A stretch of DNA of 64,000 bases from Saxidomus purpurata (lineage: Eukaryota > Mollusca > Bivalvia > Venerida > Veneridae), in contig JAFMSR010000001.1 of NCBI GenBank assembly GCA_022818135.1, positions 6,714,869 through 6,778,868 on the forward strand. Reading direction: 5' to 3'. The notes under the pieces are model-generated. The model had not been told where the DNA came from. It worked only from the letters and a program-made list of their open reading frames with translations, and did not search any database. The position numbers were made by a program, and so were the translations under genes. This document shows, in pieces, positions 1-10,800 of this stretch (the first letter of the stretch is position 1; each line of letters starts with the position of its first letter).

Positions 1-684
1 AGTCAGGCCCGTCCGTCCGTGCGTCCGGAAATTTCAATATAAATTGCATCGCTTTATTTCTTAAGTTATAATTATTTTCAATACTGGTACAGTACTATCC
101 ATCTGCATCCAGGCCACACCAATGGGAGGCGCTCTGATCGTGGCCCGCCATAATCCCTCAAATAAAAAGACCACTCGATAACTTTGAATTAATGAGTCGG
201 TGTGCTGAATACCCGGTTAGGTCAGAAAACCTCTCTTTCCGACTAGACTTTAATAATATGCGAGGACACATAAAGTAATAACAATCACAGATGGCCTAAC
301 TTGAATAAAAATGTATTTGTATCTTCTTTTGATATTATTTTTGTTTTTTACTTTTTTTGGTCAAATTTGTTTATTCTTAATTTACATAAGTAAATTTGTA
401 AATTCTAAATACATACTAAACAATAACTGGGTTGGGTTTTATATTTGATAAAATATTACTCATTCATACTCCTAGTCAATTTATTTTGAAAATTAATGAC
501 TAAATATTTCATCAGAATTGAACCAAACCCAGTTTATGAATTTAAATTTATAAAGCATATTATGCGCTTTGCTAAATGTTCCGTGCGCATACACTGTCAC
601 TTTAACATGATCGTGTTCAAACATGAATGAGGCAATGCGTCGGTGTGTTGAACACCCGGTGAAGTCCCAACCCCCCCTTCCCGA
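1..684. other. Intergenic, no gene recognised
   Basis: AT-rich sequence. The first 30 bases carry a GTCCGTCCGTGCGTCC run like that at the ends of the pearl-like elements seen later, so a repeat probably ends here. Two related segments of about 60 bases lie at about 190-245 and 624-685, both with GTCGGTGTG...GAA-ACCCGGT and ending in CCGACTA. They look like diverged copies of one dispersed repeat. Confidence 0.4.
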
Positions 685-1197
685 CTACAGCCTCCTCTTA
701 GAGTTTGGAGTGTTGATCCTTTCTGTCCGATTACGTTTTACCTGTTGTGGTTTTCTACCGACGGATGGAGCTCGTGGTGTTGTTCTCGTTCCGTCGCTCG
801 ACATCACGGTGTTACTGTTTGCTCTACCGTAGTCTGCGAGTAAACGTTTCAGACGTTTCTGTCGGTTTTCTTCAGAAATGGTGTACCAGTAACTGACATC
901 AGTGAGGTGATGGCCATATCTGTCCGCCAGTCGGAAATTGCGGGTGCCATTAAAAACTCTACAACGTCCACTTTGTCCACCTTTGATTATGCGAAGCAAA
1001 GTGTTTTTGAATTTAAGAAGACCCTGCGTTTTCCACTGAATTGCTGCTTTTAAAAAATGGTTTGCGTTCTCAGAGTTGTTGTTAGTCCAGTTAAAATGAA
1101 TTTTTCCTTGTTTCACTGTACATATTACACATATGTTCCTGTTGAAGTGGAAGTTGTTTGTTTTCAAAGTATGGCATAAATTTCTTTTCACCAACAT
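685..1197 (-). CDS. Hypothetical protein, 170 residues, unrecognised
   Basis: Open frame from ATG to stop. The middle of the protein has mixed, protein-like composition (GGQSGRCRVFNGTRNFRLAD, then SYWYTISEENRQKRLKRLL) and the C-terminal 30 residues are strongly basic (GRKPQQVKRNRTER), which could be a nuclear localisation or nucleic-acid-binding tail. There is an in-frame stop a few codons upstream of the ATG. I recognise no domain. It could be a terminal exon, a captured gene fragment or chance; 513 open bases in AT-rich DNA make pure chance less likely. Confidence 0.3.
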   Translation of the reverse strand: MLVKRNLCHTLKTNNFHFNRNICVICTVKQGKIHFNWTNNNSENANHFLKAAIQWKTQGLLKFKNTLLRIIKGGQSGRCRVFNGTRNFRLADRYGHHLTDVSYWYTISEENRQKRLKRLLADYGRANSNTVMSSDGTRTTPRAPSVGRKPQQVKRNRTERINTPNSKRRL

Positions 1198-2250
1198 TTG
1201 AGTCTTTCAGGGTGATCAGGCAGTAATACAAGGGTAGTAGAATTGCTCAGCCTGAGCATCACCTGGCTAGCTGGAATCTCAGCATGAAAGCTATTATCAG
1301 TTGCCCTTGTAATTGACAATAATAAATCACAAGATTACCACAACACTTTTTACCGTCACTGCTAGAAAATTGAAAACAGATACTAGTACTCTTCATCTTA
1401 CATCATTTGTTTGCAATGCTTGCGATGTTGGTCTTTACATGATAAAAAGGAAAATAATGAATATATGTATATTTCTTACTTCTACTACTGTAAAAAGTGA
1501 AACTTATATTATGTTTCGAGAATATAATCTGCTAGATGTAGGGAGTGCCTCTTTAAATATTTCGGGAAAAACAATAAACCAATTTAAATGTAATTTAAGA
1601 AGAAACATTTGAAAATTATTGCTAGTACAAAATGTATTTAAACTTAAGCAAAAACAATAAGAAGTAAAGAGGCACACGTCAGAAAAAATGGATAACATTT
1701 AAGACAAAACATGTGAGCTAAGTCCTCCATAAGATACATACAGATAAAGGAAAAAAACATATAAAGCATATGAAACAGTGGAAGCATGCAGTACATGTAA
1801 TACATTATAAGGATAAAAAATACTGAACAATTCTCGAATGCAGGGGATATTAAAAGATGTGTGGGGAGGTTGCTGATCCTGGCCTACAATGTGGGTCTAA
1901 AAACTCCATAAAAAAGGAAAAAATAAAACTCTGAGGTACAAAAGAAACACAAAAGTGTGACCAATAAGAAATATTTAAGAGCATTTATCTCCCCAAATCA
2001 GATTTGAGAAGAACTGATCAGCAACTTCCTCACAATAGACACAATGCATGTACATTAGGTATAGAATCAAAACAAACATTGACATACACATGAAAGGCAC
2101 AAAGACACAAATCAGCTTGGCTACGCATACAAAAAATGAAACATAAAATAAGGCTATGATATGAACATAAAAACAAAAGCAAAAGCAGAGGATTAAAGCT
2201 ATGCACACATACATTTGTAGCCACTCTATGTATTAATAAGTCCTTTATAT
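1198..2250. other. Intergenic, nothing recognised
   Basis: AT-rich with scattered stops in all frames. The short ORFs here have low-complexity or hydrophobic composition and no family resemblance. Confidence 0.5.
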
Positions 2251-2877
2251 ACTATTTATCCCCGGGAACTCCAGTTAATTAAAACTAACAATTTGGATAC
2301 TGGTGCTTCATTTTTAGATTTACATCTCTCTATTTATAACAATATTATACATACCAAAATTTATGACAAGAGGGATGATTTTAATTTTAGTATTGTAAAT
2401 TTCCCCCATTTGGATGGGGATGTACCTCATGCTACATCTTATGGGGTATACATTTCTCAGTTAATTCGGTTTGCCAGAGCGTGTAGTTATGTTGAGGATT
2501 TCAATGAACGTAATCAATATATTACAAATAAACTTCTTCAACAGGGCTACCGTTATTACAAATTGCGTAAATATTTTGCTAAATTTTACTATCGTAATTC
2601 TGATTTGGTTTTGAAATTCAATAGTAATCTAAAGACTCTTCTGCGAGAAGGTATTTCAAAACCCGATTTTTATGGGGATGTGGTTTACAAACTTCGTAAG
2701 ATTTTGGGTCATGGCAATTTTCCAACTGTATTTGCTAAAATTATAAAACGTTTTTGTTAAAAGAGGTTACGACCCAACTGTTTTGAGACACACCGCATGT
2801 TTGGTGTTCAACCCGTTTACAGTTGACGCTATGCTTCCCTCTTTGATTGTGTCTGACGGAAGAGGGGGAGGACTCTG
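2251..2877 (+). pseudogene. Reverse-transcriptase-associated C-terminal fragment of a retroelement
   Basis: The open frame runs from about 2260 to 2760 and has the sequence FLDLHLSIYN, then YDKRDDFNFSIVNFPHLDGD, then YGVYISQLIRFARACS, then a YYKLRKYFAKFYYR segment. From memory, these blocks follow the reverse transcriptase core in a retroelement family abundant in bivalves and cnidarians. I cannot place it firmly; Penelope-like or DIRS-like are possible. After the stop at 2760 the continuation (RGYDPTVLRHTACLVFNP) is readable in another frame, so the copy carries a frameshift. The catalytic YxDD core is missing upstream, so it is 5'-truncated. Confidence 0.65.
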
Positions 2878-3284
2878 TGATGGGCGTTTTTAAATCCCAC
2901 TGGGACGAAACTGTTTTGATTTCTGTCCTCTGGCCTGTTTCGTCGGGCCCTTAAGGGTGTTTCTCTTGGTGCTCTGCCTTCTGCAAAGGCATTGAGTACA
3001 TACGTTTTTGGTTCTCAAGGTTTGCTTTTTATATATTTATACACGAGCATTTTGTGTGTTTTACATACCATGCCTTTTGTTTCCATTGCTGTGTTAGAGA
3101 TTCACCTAGCAGGGATTACTTTTATTTACACTGTCCTGTGACTTTGGAACATGGTGGGGGTAAGAGTGAGGTTGGGTGCGCACCATAAACCGGTTAAGCT
3201 CCCCAGTGGTGTTTTTGCCACTGACCGTTCCAAGCGGTGCCCCACTGTGTTCCTTTAATTGTTCGTTTTGTCCTCGTGTGTTTG

Positions 3285-3400
3285 CTTTGTATGCTAGTGT
3301 GTGTTGGTAGTGTATATGTGTGTGTGTACATGATTGTGTGCGTGTCGGTCGTGTGTGTGTGTGTGCGTGTGTGTGTGTGTGTTGTGTGTGGTGGGGTGCA
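3285..3400. repeat. (TG)n microsatellite
   Basis: Interrupted TG/GTGTGC repeat. It produces low-complexity ORFs on both strands (Cys/Val-rich, Thr/His-rich) that should not be called genes. Confidence 0.85.
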
Positions 3401-3941
3401 CTCTGGGTGCTGTGGGGTTCGTTTTGGGGAGGCTGCGTTTTTGGTACGTGGCATTCCCTGTTTGATATTATTTTTGTTTTTTTGGTTTTAAAATCCGTAG
3501 TTGTTCAAAATATATTTGGTAGATTGTTCCAAACCTAGGCGGCTTTATTTTGATACCAATTGTATTGCTTTACGTCAACAAATGATCTCATTACAGTAAG
3601 TATAATACAAAATTTGTCTCCGTACAACCGACGTAAAAATGGTGCGACATGGTCATGTTTGCATCGTCATGGTAACGTTATTTACATAAATAACGTCAAA
3701 TAAGATATAGATCTGAATCAGAAATATCTTAAAGTTTCAGCTGGTACCAAACATTCAGGTTGACTAGAGCATTTTATATAGTATCCTTTCACCTTAACAG
3801 AGACAAGTTCTTGGTTGTAATTTGGTGAAACTTTACGTAGAATAGTTTGAAATTCTATAAATATAAAAGTGCAGTCACGGCTACTGCATAGCTTTACAAT
3901 AGGTAAAAGTTGATAAATGATGGTGTACATGTTTAAAAAAA

Positions 3942-4400
3942 AGTTAAAACTTCAACTACAATGTCAAACGTTTAAAGATTGTCATCATTGTTACTGTCGG
4001 TTAATAGCTATACCATGTTTTACAATGCCGACTTGAAATAAATTTTGTATTGATTTTATATTCAGTATACCCTGTTTTTGGTCAGAAACCTACAAATTCA
4101 ATCAGTTACGTGATGGACTTACTTTTTTTTATCATTTAACCCAGAATTAAACCAACAAAATCTTCTTTCCGTACCCAGGTTAAAGGGTTGTTTTTTCTGG
4201 CTTCCCTGTTTGATATTTTTTTCCCCCCGGTTTATTGGCATTAGAGATAGTAGGAAAACATACAAACTTCCACTATAATGTCAAACGTTTAAAAATTGTC
4301 ATTATTTTTTGTCACAAACCTACAAATTCAATCAATTACACGATGAACTGACTTTTTTATCATTTAAAACAGAATTGAATACAAAAAATTGAATACAAAA
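3942..4400. repeat. Imperfect local duplication upstream of the macrodomain gene
   Basis: The blocks AATGTCAAACGTTTAAA-ATTGTCAT and AAACCTACAAATTCAATCA occur at about 3960/4087 and again at about 4278/4317 with the same spacing to a T-rich block and CAGAATT. This is a diverged direct duplication of about 230-310 bases in the promoter-proximal region. Confidence 0.55.
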
Positions 4401-4487
4401 AAAATCCTCTTTTCGTATTTGAGATTCTCTTTTTGCGAAAGAGCTCTTTTCGCGATAACAGCTCTTTTCGGATTTCAGCTATACAGA

Positions 4488-4523
4488 ATGCGACAACAAC
4501 AACAGCGCAATTTTTGTCGCTAA
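4488..4523 (+). promoter_or_regulatory. Upstream ORF before the macrodomain start codon
   Basis: An ATG with an 11-codon frame ending in TAA lies 29 bases before the proposed start at 4553 and in a different frame. If the transcript begins upstream of 4488, this uORF could dampen initiation at 4553 and favour the downstream in-frame ATG at 4697. The transcription start is unknown. Confidence 0.3.
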
Positions 4524-4552
4524 CAAAAATCGGGAAACAGTTCCCAGCCTCA

Positions 4553-4814
4553 ATGATACGGCCAAGATTAAATACGTACTCAAATTATATCTGTAAACTT
4601 CCGTTTTTACGACCAAAGCATATAAAACTTTTGGACAAACATTGGGCGCTGTCAGAACCACGGTTCACCTACAGACCGTACAGTATTCTTGTGAAAATGA
4701 GTTCGGACAATGCAGCGAAACCTGATAGGAAGTTACTTTTCAAGGAACTTAAAAGAGTCCAGGAAAAGAAAGTCACGCGCAGTCATGTAAAAGATGTAGA
4801 AAAGGATTGGAAAG
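4553..4814 (+). CDS. MACROD: MACROD exon 1: presequence and N-terminal helix
   Basis: Ends ...DVEKDWK plus one base before the donor GTATTT (phase 1). Joined to exon 2 it reads [16 protein letters not shown], matching the helix before the macrodomain in MACROD proteins. The first 48 residues have many Arg/Lys and few acidic residues, consistent with a cleavable mitochondrial presequence. Confidence 0.85.
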
Positions 4815-7800
4815 GTATTTGAAATAAATGCAACCTGTTGATAATTGGGCTATTACAGAATTTATCCGCACCCCACCTATGGAAGGCACTTTTTTTTGTC
4901 CAGGGGGGGGTTTTCAGACACGGTGTCCAGGGGGTCTTGTCCAAGGGGGGGTCTGGACAAACTTTTGTTCAAGGGGGTATTTTCTAGCAAAAGTGCCTTC
5001 TTTTGCCTTGTCTAGGGGGTGTTTTCTGGCAGAAATCTGTCCAGGGGGGTGTTTTCTGGCAGAAATCCGTCCAGGGGGGTGTTTTCTGGCAAAAGTGCCT
5101 TTTTGGCCTTGTCTAGGGGGGTGTTTTCTGACAAAAATCTGTCCAGGGGGGTGTTTTCTGGCAGAAATCCGTCCAGGGGGGTGTTTTCTGGCAAAAGTGC
5201 CTTCCATATCCTTGTCTATCGGGGGGGGGGTTTCTGACAGAAATCCGTCCAGGGGGGTGTTTTCTGACAAAAATCTGTCCAGGGGGGTGTTTTCTGGCAG
5301 AAATCTGTCCAGGGGGGTGTTTTCTGGCAAAAGTGCCTTCCATACCCTTGTCTAGGGGGGTGTTTTCTGGCAGAAATCCGTCCACGTGGGTGTTTTCTGG
5401 CAGAAATTTGTCCAGGGGGGTGTTTTCTGGCAGAACTTCGTCCAGGGGGTGTTTTCTGGCAGAAATCTGTCCAGGGGGCTATTTTCAAGCAGAAGTGCCT
5501 TCCATACCCTTGTGTAGGGGGGTGTTTTCTGACAAAAATCAGTCCAGGGGGTGTTTTCTGACAAAAATCAGTCCAGGGGGGTATTTTCAAGCAGAAGTGC
5601 CTTCCATACCCTTGTGCAGGGGGGTGTTTTCTGGCAGAAATCTGTCCAGGGGGTTTTTTTCTGCTGGCAAATGTGCCTTCCATATTATGCAAAAGTACCT
5701 GCCACCTGATTGTCCAGGGGTGTTAGATATCAGTGCCATCCATACTGTTGTCTAGGAGAATGTTTTCTGACAAGTGCCAAGTTGTATGGCATACCATTGT
5801 CCAGGGGGTAGGGGATTGCTGGGGAAAGTGCCTTCCATACCGTTGTCATATCCCGCTTTGTTTTTGGCAAAATAAAATATAATCTTTTACATAATGAGTC
5901 CTCTTAGAATTTAGATATACCGGTAGAATATTTTTTATCATTTCAGTTCAAATAGTCTAGCCTTGTAGTACGGCATACGACCCTTAAGATTTGTGCAGTC
6001 TTTGAAAATACAATTTCTACTGCTTGTGTATCTCACTTCTCAATTTGAGAATGCTGATAAGATTGCCCAATCGGGCTTTCGAAAATCAGCTTTTTTAAAA
6101 ATGAATAATTTCATACAATAACATTCCATAACAATGTTCAGATGAAGAGAATAAATTAAAAAGTGAATAAAAGTCATCTCGAGATTTTTTAACACAGGTA
6201 AAATAAGTATGAAATCACTGAAAAACACAGTTTTTTAAGATTTACAGTGCAAATCTTCATGAATGTTTCTGAAATAGCTAGGGAATGTTATTTGCATTAG
6301 TAGGGTATGAAAAAACTCTACATCGCCAAAATCCATTCATCCATTTCTTGCGCCAGGTTTTTGGCACTTCTACTTTCAGTTTCCATATATTTTATATGTG
6401 AAATCAGAAAAAGGACCGGCGCAACAAACTATACCTTTGTGTATCTTAATTTGGGTTTCTTTATAATTATGTGTGCATTTTCTATGAATTTGAGCACTTT
6501 TAGAACGTTCTGTTGATATGTTTAAAAGAAAATGCCAAAAATGTCTTTTCTTGACAACTCAGAGACAAATTTTTGCAGGAAAACATGAACAATGCTGTAC
6601 TTTTAAACTCTTTTTCAGATGTTTTTATCATACTTGACATGTTCACACCGTTTCGAAGTGAAGAAAATCATTTTTAAAAAAGCTGATTTTCAAAAGCCCG
6701 ATTGGGCAATTTCATCAGCCTGTTGAGGTGGGCTATAGGTGTGGGCTACCGTCATACCGATGGGATAAGAAAACAATGGCGCCAAAACACAATTTTTAGG
6801 AAAAACATAACCACATAAACATGAAGGACTCTTCTGTAAAATGTAAAAAATTGTCATTGAAATTGCGTATTTCATGAAAATTGTTGAAAAGTTGGATGTT
6901 GGTGTACAGCGCTTTGAAAGAAATGGTGTCCTGCATCTGGTCACATCATCTGGGGGCTCACCAAGGGAAATTACTGCCAATAAAACGGCAACAAGAAAAA
7001 CTGTGATACTACCTATCACAGCGGGCCTACAAAGCTTTCATGTAAATATTTATACCCCCCAAACTATAAAGGGGTCACCTGGTGGTTGGTCAGTCAGGCG
7101 GCCTGTTGCATTTTCCTTGTCTGAGCATTACTTGAAAACTACAAGTTGGAATTCAATACAACTTCATACAGTGGTCAATCACAATGAGAGGAAGTGCAGT
7201 GTACAAGAACCATAACTCTTATCTTGAGTGATTATAGAGTTATTACCCTTTGTTACTTTTCCTTGTCCAGAGCATAACTTGAAAACTACTGATTGGAAAT
7301 CAATACAACTTCATACTGTACAATGGTCAACAGAATGAGAGGAAGTGCAGTGTACAAGAACCATAATTCTATATTGAGTGATTACAGAGTTATTGCTCTT
7401 TGTTACTTTTCCTTGTCCGGAGCATAAATTGAAGACTACTGGTTGGAAATCAATACAACTTCATACAATGGTCAACAGAATGAGAGGAAGTGCAGTGTAC
7501 ATGAACCATAACTCTATCTTGAGTGATTACAGAGATATTGCCCTTTGCTACTTTTCCTTGTCCAGAGCGTAGTTTGAAAACTACTGGTCGGAACTCAATA
7601 CAACTTCATACAATGGTCAAGTACATTAAGAGGAAGTGCAGTGCACAGGAACCATAACTCTTTTTTGACTAATTACAGAGTTATTGCCCTTTGCTACTCT
7701 TCCTTGTCCGGAGCATAACTTGAAAACTACTGGTTTGAATTCAATACATGACATACAATGGTCAAGTTCATTGAGAGGAAGTGCAGTGCACAGGAACCAT

Positions 7801-10800
7801 AACTCTATCTTAAGTAATCACAGAGTAATTGCCCTTTGTTACTTTTCCTTGTGCGGAGCATTACTTGAAAACTACTAGTTGGAATTCAATACAACTTCAT
7901 ACAATAGTAAAGCACAATGGGAGGAAGTGCAGTGTACAAGAACCATAACTCCATCTTAACTAATTACAGAGTTATTGCCCTTTGTTACTTTTCCTTGTCC
8001 AGAGCATAACTTGAAAACTACTGGTTGGAATTCAATACATCTATATACAATGGTCCAGCACAATGAGAGGAAGTGCAGTGTTCATGAACTATAACTCTAT
8101 CTTGACAAGTTACTGCCAAGAACAATATCTCTATTTTATTTTTTTTTGCAAAGTATTCTGTTACTACGAACTTCCTCCATTTATAAAGCAGTCTTTCAGG
8201 GGTATTAATCACATTTAGTGATAGGTCTAGTTTGAAATGGGAGATGCAAATTAACTTTACAGAATTTGAAAACCAAGACAGAATAAATTATACTCTAGGT
8301 TTGTGTAAAGCAAATACTTGACTATCTGGTTAGTGCATTTACATTTTAGTAACTGTTTATCATTTTCAATGTATCATTTATGACTCTATAAAAAGAAACA
8401 AAAACATATTCATGAAAAACCTCTCAATAACCTTAACGCTATTTTTGTCGTTTTTTTCATCAGGATTTACAGTTCCAGTTTTCATTCAGTGTTAATTAAA
8501 ACAAAGGTAACACAGCAATATTATAATATAATAATAATAATTATACTATGTTCTAAACTAGGTCACAAGGTCAAATCATAGAAAAACCTTGTGTATGCAA
8601 TGGAGGTTGCATTTTTCATTTGATTTTCATGAAACTTGGTCAGTATGATTGCCTTAATAAAATCTAGGCCAAGTTCGAATATGGGTCATCTAGGGTCAAA
8701 AACTAGGTCACTTGGTCAAATCATAGAAAAACCTTGTGTATGCAATAGAGGTTGCATTTTTCTTTGGACCTTCATGAAACTTATTTAGTATGATTGCCTT
8801 CATGAAATCTAGGTTGAGTTTGAACATAGGTCATCTAGGGTCAAAAACTACGTAAAGGGGTCAAATCATAGAAAAACCTTGTGTATGCAATAGAGGCTGC
8901 ATTTTTCATAGGATCTTCATGGAACTTTGTCAGTATGATTGCTTTGATGAAATCTAAGTCAAGTTCAAACATGGGTCATCTAGTGTCAAAAACTAGGTCA
9001 TGGGGTACAATTGAAGAAAAACAATGTGTATGCAATGGAGGTTGCATTTTTAGCTCGACTTTTCGAAGAAAACGGGAGCTATCCTACTCGCCCTGGCATC
9101 GGCGTTGGTGTCACACCTTGGTTAAGTTTTTCGTACCACCCCACTTTATTTCAAAAGTATTAGAGGTATGGCTTTGAAACTTGCCATACTTGTTTACCAT
9201 CACAACCTCCATCTACAGACAACAGTACATATCTCTGTCAAGGTTTTTGACAGAATTATGGCCCTTTTTTGACTTAGAAAGTGTATTGAGCTTGGTTAAG
9301 TTTTTCGTACCACCTCACTTTATTTCAAAACCATTGGAGGTATTGCTTTGAAACTAACCATACTTGTTTACCATCATGGCCTACATCAACAGACAAGAGT
9401 ACATAACTCTGTCAAGGTTTTTGACAGAATTATGCCCCTTTTTTACTTAGAAAATACATTGAATATGGGTAAAAACCTTTTATTGCCATAACCCTTTGAG
9501 ATATTGCTTTGAAACTTTTGTTATTAAAAAACTTATTGTTTTAAAAATAAAGGCCCTTTATCGACTTAGAATCTTGGTTAAGTTTTTCGTACCAGTCCAC
9601 TTTTTGACTAAACTGTTTGAGATATTAATTTGAAAGTTGGAATACTTGTAAACCATCATGATCCCAAAACATGGGCAGGAAAAGGTAATTCTGTCAAGGA
9701 TTTTATTTGAATTATGGCCCTTTTTGACTTAGAAACTCAGTTAAAATTTTCCTCTTGTCCACTTGTTGACTTAACCATTTGAGATATTACTTTGAAAGTT
9801 GGAGTACTTATGAACCATCATGAGACCTATCTGTAAGCAAGAGAAGATAACTCTTCGTGAAATTGTTTCTTGATTTGTACTTAGAAATTCCTAGTTAAAG
9901 TCTTATGTGCCCTTAACTGTCAAAGTTTTGTTTTATAGGCAAGCACTAAAAAGTCGAGCGCGCTGTCCTACTGACAGCTCTTGTTCATTCTATCTTCCTG
10001 AAACTTTGCGTTCTTCAATACACATTAATTTGCCCACATTAAAAAGTGCCCGGAGTATGACGTCACAAATCTCGCGAGATACCGGAGGTAAACAAAAATC
10101 ACCGGAAGCAGGACTAACTTGGTACGAGGGCTCCAGAGGCTACCAGTTATCGCAATATTTTATTAGACAATGATATATTGCAATATTTAAAACAGGGTAC
10201 AGTTCAGTTTGAAATCATCAAATATCTACACAATAACAAGAGCTGTCCCTCACAAGTGACGAATGCCCCCGAAAGAGGTGCCTCACAGTCTGTGTCCTCT
10301 CCATGTGCTCAATAAATGTGCTATGTAATTTTAAAATCCTTCCATGCATGACAGAGTAACCATGCATACAGTTTTCCATTACTTTAAACACTAAGTGTGA
10401 CCTTGACCTTTGAGGTAAGGACTTGGGTCTTGCACGCGACACATCAGTTTGATGTGCTAGACATTTGTGCCAAGTTATTTTAAAATCCTTCAAAGCATGA
10501 TAAAGTTATAGTCCAGACACAAATATATGCATATATACAGGATTCCATTACCTATAAACTCTAAGTGTGACCTTGACCATTGTGGTAGAGATGTGGGTCT
10601 TGCACGCGACACGTCATCTTGATGTGCTTGACATTTGTGCCAAATTATTTTAAAATCCTTCAATGCATGACAAAGTTACAGTCTGGACACGAATGTGTGC
10701 ATATATGCATATACAGAGGAATCAATTACCTTCAAACTCTAAGTGTGACCTTGACCTTTGAGCTAGGGACGTGGGTCTTGCACACGACACGTCATCTTGA

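Noticed and set aside
3194..3538. Cys/Val-rich and Thr/His-rich ORFs
   Set aside because: Translations of the (TG)n microsatellite in several frames.
4828..5755. Overlapping long ORFs on both strands (up to 175 codons)
   Set aside because: They are produced by a minisatellite whose unit is a multiple of three; the translations are simple repeats without a domain.
4870..5850. Regular short repeats resembling a CRISPR array
   Set aside because: Units are contiguous without unique spacers, lie in a eukaryotic intron, and show a higher-order satellite pattern.
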